DNA from: Eremophila alpestris peregrina
Lineage: Eukaryota > Chordata > Aves > Passeriformes > Alaudidae
NCBI GenBank assembly: GCA_009792885.1
Contig: WMCF01000018.1
Coordinates: 4,763,029 to 4,827,028 of the forward strand
Length of the DNA: 64,000 nt
Reading direction: 5' to 3'
Shown here: in pieces, positions 49,835-63,200 of the stretch
Numbering within the stretch: the stretch's first letter is position 1
Layout: every line of letters begins with the position of its first letter
Translations under genes and position numbers: made by a program
Notes under the pieces: generated by a model
Database searches by the model: none
What the model saw: the letters and a program-made list of their open reading frames with translations, nothing else
What the model was told of the DNA's origin: nothing

Positions 49835-50165
49835 AGAGAGGGTGGCTTAGAGGGGCTTGGAAAAAAGAGGGGGAGAGACTTCTAAAATGGGCACTGAGGG
49901 AGAGTAAGTTTAGGTTAGATAATAGGAAGAAATTCTTTAGTGTGAGTGTGGTGAGGCACAGAAACAAGTTTCCCAAAGAAGCTGGGGAATATGCTCTGTA
50001 ACTGTTCAGATCCAGGTTAGATGGAACAAACATCTGGAACTGCTCAGGTCCAGGTTAGATGGACTTTGGACAATCTGGGCTAATGGAAAGTGTCCCTGCC
50101 CATGGCAGGGGTGTTGGGACTAGATTAAGGTCCCTTTCCATCAAACTCCTTCTGCAATTCTCTGA
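49835..50165 (+). mobile_element. CR1 LINE 3' end with internal duplication
   Basis: Ordered CR1 3' blocks are present: GAGAGACTTCTAAAATGGGC, GTTTAGGTTAGATAATAGGA, AGAAATTCTTTAGTGTGAGTG, GTGGTGAGGCACAGAAACAA, AGTGTCCCTGCCCATGGCAG and GACTAGATTAAGGTCCCTTT, ending in a decayed CTTCTGCAATTCTCTGAC tail. A 26-bp unit (50000-50025) is repeated at 50038-50063 with two differences, where CR1 normally has a single 'tccaggttagatgg' block. The 5' part is missing. Confidence 0.9.
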
Positions 50166-51337
50166 CTTCTTGTGCCAATGGTGCACTACAAGGCATGGCT
50201 TCTGCCCAAAGCTCTGCAGCAGGAGTTGGGGTGGTACAGGAGGAGCTCTTGCCTCCCATCAGGAGTGGTGGAGCTCTCTCCACATGGAGAGCCCTGTGGG
50301 AAGGGGGAGGCAATGCTCTGGGGTCTGTGACTGGTAGCACCCTCCTCTGAGGAGCAAACCTGCCTGGGTCAGTTCTGGACTGTGATTTGTGTTGTCTCAT
50401 TTGTTAAAATGAATTAAACAAACTGTCACTGCAGAAATTGTCTGGCAGCATTTTCCTGTGTCTCTGTGCCTTTGATTTCTGTTCTAAGTTCATCTGACTC
50501 ACTTGATCATATGTTCACCTCCTCTCTAATATAAATGAAGACTCTGTCATTGCTCTAGCAGGCTCTGATTATCTCCTGAAATTAAAAATCTGTATGTTAT
50601 TTTTAAATGAAATTAAAATGCTTAATAACTTAAGAGCATTAGGATGGATACTGTCTAGTTGCTTTGAAATAGATCTAATCATACAGAATAATATTAGTCT
50701 AGTCTTACAGTAGCACTGATTGCTGTTTTGCTACCATGGTAACTTGTAGCAAATACTAAATTTGAAAATTAATTTTTTTTTCATTATAAATAAATCAGTT
50801 GGAAGACTTTTTTTGGAGAACTTTCTACAGGTAATTTTAAAAGAGAATATCTAAGAACAAGAATAAAATTTTCCATGTAGTTTTGTTTTTAATCATAATT
50901 TCAATTAAACACTTATTTTACATAGTGAAAACAAAATGAAGATTAAACAGGTGTAAAACACTTCAGTGTGTTTTTATTTTGGCACTAATTATTTTCCTAA
51001 TCTATGTGCTTCCATGAAATATTAATTTCTTTGTTAATTTTTTCAGAGAAGTAGGTGAAAAGCCAGTGAAGTACAAAGTCTGCAGTAGGAAAATCACTTC
51101 CCTCTTCCCAAAGTTAAGGACAAGTTTGCTGGGCAGGGAAACAAGGGGTTAACAGGATCCTGCAAGTGGAATAGGAAAAACTTTGTCCAGACAAGGACAG
51201 CATTTCACACATCCACATTAGTATCTTTGTTAAAGTAGATGTTTTCTGAAATTCTTTTTAGAAGCCATTCTGTGTATAAAACCATTGGGTTTATATGAAA
51301 ACATAAATACTGTATTTTCAAATTATCATAGAAGAAA
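50166..51337. other. Unique non-coding stretch
   Basis: No gene or mobile element recognised. The first 200 bp (to about 50400) is GC-richer and open on both strands for about 90 codons, but without any recognisable protein. The remainder is AT-rich. Confidence 0.5.
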
Positions 51338-51398
51338 CTCCTCTCCTCTCCTCTCCTCTCCTCTCCTCTCCTCTCCTCTCCTCTCCTCTCCTCTCCTC
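51338..51398. repeat. (CTCCT)n pentanucleotide array cut by an assembly gap
   Basis: About twelve perfect CTCCT units (GGAGA-type on the minus strand) run directly into the gap. The right-hand flank begins at 51601 with AAAGTCTCTCCC, which is not array sequence, so the array ends somewhere inside the gap. The true array length is unknown. Long frames reported across this place on either strand are products of the repeat and the Ns. Confidence 0.97.
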
Positions 51399-51600
51399 NN
51401 NNNNNNNNNNNNNNNNNNNNNNNNNNNNNNNNNNNNNNNNNNNNNNNNNNNNNNNNNNNNNNNNNNNNNNNNNNNNNNNNNNNNNNNNNNNNNNNNNNNN
51501 NNNNNNNNNNNNNNNNNNNNNNNNNNNNNNNNNNNNNNNNNNNNNNNNNNNNNNNNNNNNNNNNNNNNNNNNNNNNNNNNNNNNNNNNNNNNNNNNNNNN
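51399..51600. other. Assembly gap (202 Ns)
   Basis: Undetermined bases. The gap starts within the pyrimidine-rich pentanucleotide array, a sequence type known to block polymerases and collapse in assemblies. The N count need not equal the real length. Confidence 0.99.
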
Positions 51601-54600
51601 AAAGTCTCTCCCTTTGACACTTTCTGTCATCTCATCTTGTACTTCTTTCCTCAGTACAGCTTGTTCCAGGCACATGATCATTAACTTTGGTTTGCTCATG
51701 TAAACAGCACACCAATACAAATAACACATGCCAAGGACGTGGCAGTTCTCAAAGCAGAGCAGCCAGTTCAGATAATGTGGATGAAGGCAGTAGGGATTTT
51801 AGAGCAGGGGTCATTTTATTGCCTCTGGATGGCACAAGTCTGAACAGAACAACAGCCTGGGTCATAATGATGACAGGAGATGCATTTACTCTGCATGGAA
51901 TAGTAATTATTATGACAATAATGTTTACATTATTTAATGTGTCTGTAAACTACTGTAAGTTCTCTCTTTCCTATATAAAAAAATTTCCAGATCCTATGTC
52001 TTGGAAATTCTTTATTCTTAAAAAGATTCAGTAGGTTTAACTGGTTAACTATTTATGTATTTAGTGCTCAGGAGACATTGCTGGCAGCCAAGTCCTCTAA
52101 AGAATTTGCTGGGTGTAAAGGAAACAGTTCAATGACATGGGTCTATTTGTGCACACATAACATACCTTAAAAGAAGTGATCAGGCCCCTTTTTCCCCCAT
52201 TAGCAATTTCTTATTCACAGAGAAAAAGACAAGGACTTTGGGCAATGAGCTATATTAATCCCTTAAATCAAGCAGTATTTTTGCTGAGTGCTTAATGTTC
52301 AGATCCTGAATCGATCCCTCACAAGATGACCTGTGGGAGAAGCTGCTGAGTGCATGTTTGTACAGATTTTGCATATAATGCCAGACAGGGAAAAAAAAAA
52401 CAAAACAAAAAACCGAAACAAACCACCAGAGAAATAATTTTCTAATAAATATGTTTTAATGAATTTGGATGGATGATCATAGAACTGAATCTAAAGATTC
52501 AATTCAAATTCATGTATAAGTGTTACCCCTCCTGGAGGCAGAGACCTTGTTGTCTAGATTAGTCCTGGTCCATAACCATTTCTAAGTGCATATTATTTCC
52601 TGCATGAGGCACTAACATACTCTGGAGATAGTAAGGATTTATGAGAAAGAAAAATCATGTAATAATTAATTATTTACTTGCTTTTGTAAAAATAGAACAA
52701 AAGAACAATAGAACAATAATCAGTCTTTAATGTTTGACATTGTCTGGACAATAATATAGATTTCCTATACAAATTACAAAGATAGTAACAGTTTAAGCAA
52801 ACTCAGTTCAAATCCTTACTGTTATTTTCTTTGTGTGCATGTATAATTCCCATTGACTGAAATCAAGGTTACTGGTGGGAAAGCAAAGCACATTCTTGAC
52901 TGCTGAAAGTCACTTAGCCAGTCACCTCATCTGGGCCATAGTTTTTGATCCCCCATATTCTCTCCCTCACAACTGAAATATTTGCTTACTATTCATTTTG
53001 GTTTTTCTTTAATATTTTTTCACTTTATTTTTGCTGAAAATATTTCAATTTATTATAATTTAGATCACACGTTAGTCTCTTTGCACCTAAAAAGTGCTGA
53101 AGTGATAAAACACACTTTTGAGTAGACAACCTTTCTGCACTCTTTTGCAATTTCAGCTTAATTTTCTATTTTAACTTTCTCTAATATTTTTATTAGTAGG
53201 CTAAATGCTTTCAAAAGGTCTTTAGAAAGTGTCTCGCTGACATCTCAGGACATGCTTGGTGGCACCCAGAGAAACCAAGGGCTCTCCCAGTGACACTGCC
53301 AGGAGCTGTGTAATACATCACAAAACAGTCCAAACAAAGGGGTAACAAAGCAAAGAGAACAAGGCAAGCAGGAGAACAGAAAAACTGCATGTAAATCACA
53401 GGGCATGCTATGGCTCACCTCACTGCTTGAAAGAACCATTGTGGTGCTATCAGTCTCTATTAATTTGCTTGATTCTACATTTCCTGCTGTGTAACCTGCA
53501 GGCAAGAACTTTAAAGGACTTTTGTACACAGGGAAGAATTCCTTCACTCTCTTATTGATATTTTCTAATCATCTCTTAGGTGTCTCTTCTTAGAGACACA
53601 TTTTCCCTGCTTGTTTACCTTGGAGGCACTTGAGAATGGCATAAGGAAGCAGAGAAGATCGATTCCCTGAGCTGCAAGTAGAATCTTTGTTTAACTTTTT
53701 TTTTCTTGTGCTCATACTCTGGCATCCAACTTAAAAAAAAATTCCACAGAACATTGACAAGAATTTGAAAGTAGAAGTGGAAAAGAGATAAAAAAAGTTT
53801 CACTATTCTTTCCTCAAAATTAAGTATTTTCTAATGGATGTTCTTTGGCTCATCTCAAGCTGTAGAAAATAATGCTGAAAGGAGTGAAATTCACTTGTTG
53901 ATATATTGCCAGGGAGACCCATCCCCTTGACTGATGAGATGCAAGCCAAGCAGGCAGCTTTGTAAATTCAAACATGGCTCTGTCCCAAGTGCACTGTGCA
54001 CCAAAACTGATTGACAAACTTCTCTGCTTGGACACCTCTTCTCTGCCTGCAGTGGTCTGGACTCCAGACATCATGCTACACAAAGCAGGAGATGAAAACC
54101 ATCAGCAGGAGAAAAGTTGGAGCATTTTTCAGGGTTTAGAGATCACTTTTGTAACTATGCAGAGTTTTGAATTTAAATAAGGTCTGATATGCAAGAAACA
54201 ATGTTTGTAGAAACATAATATTCTTCATTAGTATTTATTCATAGTACCAAAACAGATTTATAGGATTACTGGAAGTCCATTACCTTCAAAGCTGATCTTT
54301 AAGGTAGAGCATTCATTTGATGCAGAGCAATGGAAAGTACCAATGTGACCTTCACAATATATTAAACTTGCTAGAATGCAGAGGTGTGGTGTAGTCTATC
54401 TTAACATAGAGAGTATATTTTTTTTCTCTCCCTGTCCCCTCCTCTTTCTTTTTTTATTTTCCTTTAATAATTGGATAGTGCAATTATGTACCACATACAC
54501 TTACAAAAGTTGTTTTGTAGCACTTGACATTTTGGAAATGCTCATAACAGGTCTTAAAAGGATTTAAATATTTTAAGATAACAGTAAAACAAGTCTGCAT

Positions 54601-56743
54601 TATCAGAGGTAAACTGGTAGAGTCTCTAAGGGTATTTTCACCTTGTAATGCTTCCAATACTAGATTAGTGTCTAAGAAGCAAATGAATTTAGAGAGGTAT
54701 TACATGTTTAATTTGCTGCTGTGGGCATGTAACTAATGAATTAAAGTACATAAGGTTGTATCCACTTTGAGCATAATCTTGGTTTTGGGCAAAGACTCTC
54801 CTCTGCAAAAGCATTTTCTTATCTTCAGATAGTAGAGAAGTAGATTTAATTCCTCACATAAATAATTGTCTCTTGACCATGAAAACTGAGAAACTGCATA
54901 TCCATATTCACCAAGTTTCCAGCCTAAACATCTGTTAGGGAAAGACTGTAAGTTACAGAAGTTTGCTTTGAGACATAAAAATCTGTGTCTTTCTTAGGCC
55001 AAATGAGGTTCTGTACTAAGAGCATGACCTGATTAATGCAAAAACTTTCTCTTAAGTGATGACTGTTTGCTCTGAGTTGGCTGGAAAACATGTTTGTGAT
55101 TATCACTTTATTAGTCAGCTGAAGAAATTGCTTGGTTTTAGATTAAAAATGAGAATAACCCTTACTATCAGGGCTAGAAATATGCCCAACACACTCACTT
55201 CATCCCACAAATTTTTGTAGGGTGGGTACAGAGAAGGGCAATCCAGCCTGAACCTCCTTCTGGCCTTGGCATCTTGGGGAAAACTTAAACAGACCATTTT
55301 CTTAACCCTGTTCTGTTCCAGGAGGTAGAAGTTCCACATCTTGTTTGTCTAAATGGAAGAGCTGATAATTTATTTGAATACTTATAAGGACAAATCCAAT
55401 GGTGTGACACTTTTAAAAACACTCTGTTCTGACCTTTCTTTTTGATGATGACCTCACAACTTCAGTAGGACTGTACATAGGAACGAACAGATGCTTTTCA
55501 AAAAATGATGTATAAACAATAAAAAGTATGAAATATCTCTAGTTACATTACGATTGCAGGATGGCATGTTTTGATGGATTTTATGTATTGGTTGTCAAAT
55601 CACCTGTGGTTTTTTCTGTCCCTTATTGAAAGCCTGGAACAATTTTAACCAGAAAATAAAAGCACAATAGGGCAGCTCTCTCCAAATGCATTGCTAAATA
55701 TGTCATCAGCTATGCTAATTTTCTTGAACTTTTCAGGTTTAAGTCAAATTTAATCAAATGCCATACTTCAATCTGAAGAATGGGAAACCAGGCTTTGAAT
55801 CACAATTGCTCAAATTCTGTGATTTTGTTTTCAAAAATGTTATACTTTTTTTCTTGGGTCAACAAGGAGCTTTTCACTCCCTAAAATATTATTTATTGGT
55901 AGAGTTGGGGATTTTAATAATTTATCAATTTCTTCTTCTTTCTGCTTTACTTCTGGATGACCAGCTCTGTGCTGGTTATTCACCCATTCCATTTCAGTCA
56001 AAAATCATATCTTTTTTTTCTTTACTGACAAGCTTATTTTAAAACAGGCTATTCAGAAACAATGCAAAACTCTTAAAAGCAAGATTTTTTTACATCCTCT
56101 TAAAGAACAATCTCTTTTCAATAACTAATTTACAAGGATTTTCCTTAGAAATGGATGCAGAAGGAGAAATAATTTCCATTTCCATGATTTTCATAATTAG
56201 CTGCAGCATGTATTTTCACTTCTACAATGAATATCCAGTTTCACCATTCAAGTAGAACAATCAGAAATAATAAGGGCAGTCCCTGAGAAAAAGTTAAAGA
56301 AAACTGGAGAAGGATCTTTTCAAATTCTGTCAAAATATTTGGATTCTTGCTGATTCTAAAATGGCTTCTAACCAGGTAACTGTTGGCCCTGCCATTGGCC
56401 ACCACATTTTCAAGTACTTTGTCAAATTATGACTTTAATTTTCACCTGTATTTGATATCATTGTCCACATACAACCATGCTCAAACCCAGCCTTATTCTT
56501 CCTCCAACTCTGCTGTAACTGTGGTTAATAAACAATTCTCAAATGAATGAAAACTTTCAGAAGTCACTCTTACAGTAAGCTTTTAGTCAGTCTCTTTTTT
56601 TTTTAAGCCCAAAGAATGCCTTGAATAAGCTTTCACAACCAAAAAGTAATTTTTTAATGTTATCATATATTCTTAAACAAAAGGAATTTTTTTAATTTAA
56701 TGTTGGAAGTTGTTAGAAAAAAAAAGGTCAAAATTCTATTCAG
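51601..56743. other. Unique AT-rich non-coding stretch
   Basis: No gene or mobile element recognised in 5.1 kb. Open frames of up to 115 codons (51687-52034 plus) and 100 codons (53245-53547 minus) lack recognisable domains. The region just before 56744 was checked for a retroviral primer-binding site or internal genes belonging to the LTR that follows; none was seen. Confidence 0.5.
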
Positions 56744-56749
56744 AACCTC
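56744..56749. repeat. Left flanking repeat of the ERVK-like LTR (AACCTC)
   Basis: AACCTC immediately before the TG end recurs at 57280-57285, one base after the CA end. An exact 6-bp match fits an ERVK-type target-site duplication. The unexplained extra A at 57279 leaves slight doubt. Confidence 0.65.
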
Positions 56750-57278
56750 TGTCGGAGTTATCTCCTCTGAGATTAACCCCAACAATGTAAAATCTTTCTC
56801 CTCACCGGCCCGTGCTTGAAAGAAGGAATCGGAGAACATCTGGGTTGCGGACTGCAGATGTTTATTTTACATCTTATCTCTAAGTTCTTTCTTTGTCCAG
56901 CGTGATGTTCACAGGCAGCTGGAAAGATGGATTCTCCCCCGCCCACGACAGCACCTGAACTTTTATAATCTAAACCTACGTAACATTGTTTTTCTCTAAA
57001 CACCAAAAACTAAAACCCATGTCATGCAGTGAAATTTTACCTTTACCAATCCTAAGAACCCACAACCCTTTGCAAAAAGGAAGAGGAAGAGAAAGACAGG
57101 AAAATGTGCTCCTTATCAATTTATCTGCCACCATCTTAACTCCATTCATGTCTATGTAATAAAATATAAAATTACTTCTACACACCCAGTGACATAACAA
57201 AATCACACAAATCAAACCCTTGTGACCTCCAAATCCTCAGACAACCCTGACAGTGCTTTTTCCATGGGCTGAGACCCA
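56750..57278 (-). mobile_element. ERVK-like solo LTR, about 529 bp
   Basis: Read on the minus strand this has the layout of a compact retroviral LTR. There is a TG start (TGGGTCTCAGCCCATGG), a U3 of about 310 bp, a TATA box (ATTATAAAAG, near 56960-56970), and an AATAAA poly(A) signal (56861-56866) about 100 bp further on. A GC/CpG-rich R-U5 follows with CAGTCCGCAACCCAGATGTT and CAAGCACGGGCCGGTGAGGA, and the element ends CTCCGACA. The R-U5 text resembles songbird ERVK LTRs as I remember them. The 6-bp AACCTC flanks both ends (56744-56749 and 57280-57285, with one extra A before the right copy), matching the 6-bp duplication of this class. No primer-binding site or internal gene lies downstream, so it is a solo LTR. 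Its CpG content against a CpG-poor background suggests a fairly recent insertion. Confidence 0.8.
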
Positions 57279-57285
57279 AAACCTC

Positions 57286-60200
57286 CACTGTTTCAGGCAC
57301 AGGCTAGGGAGGATCACCCCCCCTGTCCAGACTCCTGCACATCCAGGAGAACCAGAGAAATACGCTGGTTTGCCACAAACCTCTTTTTGAGGAAATTAAA
57401 TAGAAATAATTTGTTTTCTGCATGCTAAAATTTACAGCAATTCCAGATGAGGTGAAGTGATGGTGGAAGGAGAGAACAGGGAAGTGTCCTTTGCTTTTCC
57501 TGTGAAAATACAACCCAGTGGAGTGGCTGCAGTGAGATCTGTGATCCAGCACTGCCTGTGCTAACCATGCCCCATCTGCACTTGAGTCCCATTTGCTGTA
57601 TTAACAGGCACTATTCCCACAGCACTCTTGCTCACAGCTGTGGTACCAGGCAGCTAAAATGTGAGCTGCAAAGTTGTGTCATGCCTATAAAAGCATCTTC
57701 CCAGCCCTTCTCCACAGGCAGCAGTTGTCTTACTTTAGAAAAGAAAGGATAACAGCAAAGTGTCTCAGGAGCTGGGACAGACAGCAGCTGGGGCAGCAAT
57801 TCAGTACATGATGTGAGAATTTTCAAATATCAAGAACTACTTAAAAGTTTTACCCAGAGTAAGAAAGAGCTCTAAATGAAATTGAAAACTATTTTTGGAC
57901 AGCTGCTGCATTTTATATATTTGATCAGAAATTCTGCCCTGGTGTTACTAACAAAATAATTTAAATATGAATTTCAGATCTTTATATATCAACACAATAA
58001 ATAATTTGTTGTAGGCTTTATTTAGAAGTAAAGTCTGTGCTTTATGTTTGAGTGAATTTGTGATTTTCCAAGCAGCTTTGTAGATATGACTAATTCAGAA
58101 ATTAATTTTCTGTTTCCATTAAAATCAATAGATACTTTTCCATTAATTTCAGGAGTAAAAGCAGTTTTTTAATCATCTCTATATCAGGTATCAACTGTAT
58201 TTTTAATTTGAAATGAAGAAGTATTAGATTTACATGGTTCAGTTACAACAGTCATTGTACTGACCTTTCAATTAATTCTTGATTTCCATGGTAAAGGTTT
58301 ATTCACTTTTTATTGTTACTGTTTTCTCATTTATGGTGATCAAATTACACCTTACATCTCCATTTTGCAAGGTAAACCACAACCCCTCCACTGACAATGT
58401 ACTTCCTCCATGAAATCTGATTAAAACAAACAATTGAATTTCGATTAATGCTTGCAGCATTTCAAAAGACCCGAGCAGTAGAGACAGACAGTAAAATTTT
58501 GAGGCAGTATAAGTACTAGATGACCTCAAAGCTTTGAATCACAAATAGATTTTCTGAATTTCAAATCACATTATGGCTGTGCTGTGAAAAATATTGTCAG
58601 TTTGCATTCCAGCTGATCCATATGTCCATGCAGGACACTGCTGTCACCTGAGACATCAGCAGGCCCTGTGACTTCTGCATGTGAGAAGGCAGAAATTATA
58701 CAATTTATCAAAAATGCAGCACAGTCATTATTGCTTTTGTTTTCTGCAGTTACAAAATTTTTATATAGATCATCCCAGAATTATGTTTTTGTTTTTGAAC
58801 AATGCTGGTTTAGACATGCAAAAATATTATTGCTATACCATGGTAAATTTCTTAAATATTCCATTATGACTTTGTGACAAGTAACTCAGAGGAAACCACG
58901 TTAAAAATATAGACCTGTAAAATATATTTGTGGCTGTAGTATGACCTATAAACATGTTAAAATTCACTCTAAGGAGGTGATATTTTAAAAGTGAAATGGA
59001 AATTTTCAGTAGAATTATGAGAAAATTGATGTAGTACTAAAGGTACACAGACATGAGGCCACATTGACTCCCAGAACATTTTGCTAATCCAGAATATTTT
59101 GACACAAATCACTTTTAGATTAGTCAAAGTTTTTATTCCTTCAGGGTCAAAAATACCAGTAGAAATGTATAGTTTTCATATTTACTATGGAGTGTTCTGG
59201 ATTCAAAACAAAAATAAGACATGTTAGATTATGCACCAAACACAATCAAGAATAAACACTAGTTTAGATTGAACTAAACAAGAGTTTTAGTAAATGTGAC
59301 TCTTACCTGTGGTTGCTCTAGAACCTTGTATTCCTGTTGAAACTTTCTTAATCTCATCCCCTGAACAATGCAGAACCTCAGGCATTCTGCTACCACACTT
59401 TGCACCACAAGAGAAAACACACATACCAGAAGTTCTAAGAGACAAACACACCAATCCTTTTTACTTCATTAGGATATTTCTGTTCCTCAGCTATTTAAAT
59501 ATGTTGTGAAAAAGTTCATCTGAATGCTATACTGCATTTTTACTCAGGCTTGCCTTGTTCTGCAGGATAGCAGGTCCTCCTGATGGAATGATTAATAAAA
59601 ATTTGTTTTGGGAAAAATAAAACCTTTTCCTTGAACAAATCTACAAATCTTGAGAAATGATTACAGCCTGGTCATTCTGTAGGTCCCAGACAATTTTTAC
59701 ACTTGTATAATCCCTAGCTTTGAACACTTTTGTTGGGTTTCCATTGCAAGATGGTGAGTGATAAAAAACCAACATGATTGATAAGAAACTATATTTTTCA
59801 TTAATCCTCACATAAACTTCCATCAAATATCTTAATCTCAAACTACTGCAAAGATTGAGAGATTATTTAAACAGCCCTACTTTCATGCTGAAAGGAGTGA
59901 AGTTCTGAACTCTTTTAATCTACATTGTTCACACATTTCTTCATCATCTAAGCATTTTAAATGGTAAAAATATAAATGTAATAGAAAAAGAAACCAGTGA
60001 CAGAAGGGAACTAAATCTATTCACATCTGGAAGCTTTGACTAATAGAATACCTGTGTAAAAGTGAACACACACCACTAGGAAGAAAATGATTTGTTTTCT
60101 GCAGTTATAGGGAATTTCAATGAACTTAAAAATCATTGAGGTGCTTATTGTAAAAGAGAATTTGAATCTCATTTCTGATTTTTTGGCACCATGATTTTTT

Positions 60201-63200
60201 TATGTTGTTTTCTACAGCATTTTCTTTGAATGAACACCAGACAAAGGAAGAAGTCAGCACATACAAGAAGAGGCCACAGGGACAATAAATATTGACAGAC
60301 CTCATACAGTTTAATCAGGAAAATTTGGTGGCTTTCAGAATTTATATCAAGCTTGATGTAAAGTAAGGAGTATAATGAATGACAGGAAGAAGTATCTGTC
60401 CTCTTCATCTTCTTTGTAGTGCAACTTCTTGGTAATTGAGCATCACATTCCTTCCTTACTGAGACAGAAGCCTTCAGTGTTCTCACTGTTGCTCTTCAGA
60501 AAACACAAATTTTGAGGCATTACCTTTTATAAGGAGGTTTCAGCAAAGAAGACAAAAAGGAGTTAAAAACTGATGTCAGGCTAAGAGCTCTGTGAAAACT
60601 CTGTTAGTTGTTCAAGGTGAAATGGCCTAGCTGTTTTTATAAGAAGACAAATTCCATTCAGCCTCCCCTGACACTGCTGTGTTCTGTATTTGCCTTGAGG
60701 TTCTGTGTACAGTCAGAGGGAACTCAACACTCATGACTCCAGCACTAATCACTGTGCCTCTGTGGATAACAGGAGAGAGGTGGTGAAACCCATCTAAAAC
60801 AGACCACATACCCCAGAATGTTTGCTGTCACCTTTTGTGCAAACTCCTGTGCATGTAAATGTGCATGTATGTGTTTATAAGTACACCCACACGTGTGTGT
60901 GTGCACACAAATACACACATACACACAAACACCATGCACCAAATCAGACTATGGACCACTGAAAAGTTCTGTGGTTTTTTACTCTGCAGAAGATGTAAAT
61001 TACCTCACAGCATGAACCACAAAGTGTGAACAAAGGCTTTCCATGGAGTAGATAAATGTACAAAAAATCCAAACTGGTGACTACAGACCCATTTGTGTAC
61101 CCATATGGGAGAGCTGTGCATTTAAAGAACTTGGTTTGTGCTATCATCTTGTACAGCCATTTGAGTGCTGTGAAATATCTGGTAATTATGAGTGAAATAC
61201 ATTAAAATCCGGATGTCTTCTTGTCTGAGTGCTGACATACTCTTGCACATTGTGTGATCTGGAGGTGTACAAGTGAGAAAGTGGCAGCCTTTTTGGCAGG
61301 ACTGCTTTGTAGTAGAGTAAGTTCAGGAGTTTGAGAGTCATATTCAAAATGAAGTGTGGATTTCAGTCTGCTTTCTCACACCTCATATGCATTTTGAGCT
61401 ATTTGAAATAGATCCACTTATGTTTACAGAATTGAATAATCATTGATTAAAAGGTTTGAACCTTGGCTTCCCATGGTTCTGCATGTACCTTAGCTGTTGT
61501 CAACTATATTAGCTGTCCAATTATTTTCTGATTGCAGTTAGAAACTCCCATCCTTAGTTGAGAAACTTCTCTTGATTGTGTTTGCACTGAAACTTGATCT
61601 GTAGAAGGTTTAAATTTCAGCAAACTGACATTTCTGTAGAAACCCGCCCCCACAAACTTCATAAAACAATTCCTGACAATTTTCAGCCACAAAGTAGAGT
61701 TCAGGAAGAAACATACATTTACAGCCTGTCACAGAGGTTATGCAGGGAGTTATTTTATTTAAAGATTATAACATTTAATTTTCGATTACATGTGTAATTT
61801 AGAATTCAAAATGAAATACCACCGTGATAAATAGCAATCTGTACAGAAATGGCAATAGGAGTGAATGACAGGAAGAGGTTAAATGGTAAGCTGACACTAA
61901 TTTTCCACCACATCCTCTATGAGTTATAAAAAGAAAATTCATCACCAAGATAAAATCACAACACAAAAGATCAGGCAGGTAATACAAAAGGTGAACCAAA
62001 ATTCAGTGACAAAGTTCAGATACCTTCTCACTTCAGCAGGGATTTGATGCAAAATCCAACAAACATATCTTTAATTGTTAGTATTTAAAAGATTTTTAGT
62101 CACTGACAAACTCTTAATCATTCACTGAGGACAAAATTCTTCACTAACTTCACTTGTTATTCCAGTTAATCCAAATTGGGTTTCAAGGCTGTTACTGCAT
62201 AAATTCTCAGTCCCAAGGGCTGGGAACATAGTCTAATTCTGTTTTCATTTAACCTTGCAAAAAAGTACATTTTGTGATACTGATCCAACATTTAGCAATC
62301 ATTCTCCTTGTACTGAGAGCTCCTGCAGGCTGCCACATTGCAGGAAACAGCAGAAGAAATACAAACCACCTCAGATAAAATTATTCAGGCTCATTATTAA
62401 CTGTCAGTAGTGTGATGTGGCTCCCTTTGTGGCTCACAAAAGCTGTTTTCCCTATGGCTTATGGAGGCTTGGAGAGAGATAAGTACTTGCCTTTGCTTCT
62501 GCCTTTACCTTAGCAAGCAAGCAAGGAAAATTCTTCAGCTTGCTGCATTTCTTCCTTTCATAGAAGCATAAATAATGTACTGGTACAGGTAAGGTGGTGT
62601 TTTATTTGGATTAGTGTTATAAGTAGGAGGCAATATTCATAGATGGTAAAAATAGCTGATGCTGTGAGGTGATGTCAAATTTATTGCAAAGATGAACAAA
62701 TATATGTCTAGACAGGTGGAAGCTATACATTGAGCAGAAAGAATAGATGCAGGATTTTAGAGGATCTCACTTTCTCCCCACAAAACTTTTCAGCTGAGCT
62801 TTGCATTCAGATCTGGAAAAATATAATGATGCTTTTCCATTTTTTTTTCCCTTCAAGCAAATATCTATCTACAGAAAAATCTAAGGTTTAATTAAGAAGT
62901 TGCAGCCCAAATCTTTTATAATTGTACTCAATGTGGTATATTATGGGGATTTTGTTTTTCTGTATTCTACATTAGAACGTGTCATAGTACAATGCCAAGT
63001 TGATTGAAACTTAAGTATTCAGCATGCAACTCTATAGGTTTGAATTCCAAGATGGGAAAAGATGGATTTTCTTTTATTTCAGCTTGTCCCTCCTGGTCAT
63101 TGTCACTAAAAGATAATGCATTAAAACATTTGGATGAGGTTGCTATTCAAATTAAAAAAAATAAAATAATTGTCAGTGGAAAAAATATCTGCTATTTCTG

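Noticed and set aside
51205..51729. Long frames of 100-174 codons on both strands around 51.2-51.7 kb
   Set aside because: They consist of the CTCCT/GGAGA array and undetermined bases, which remain open by construction.
55195..55335. Possible minus-strand CR1 (AATCCAGCCTGAACCTCC)
   Set aside because: Only one short block is CR1-like and the neighbouring blocks do not follow in the expected order.
63030..63050. GGTTTGAATTCC as a tRNA B-box
   Set aside because: No A-box or cloverleaf stems can be arranged at the right distance upstream.
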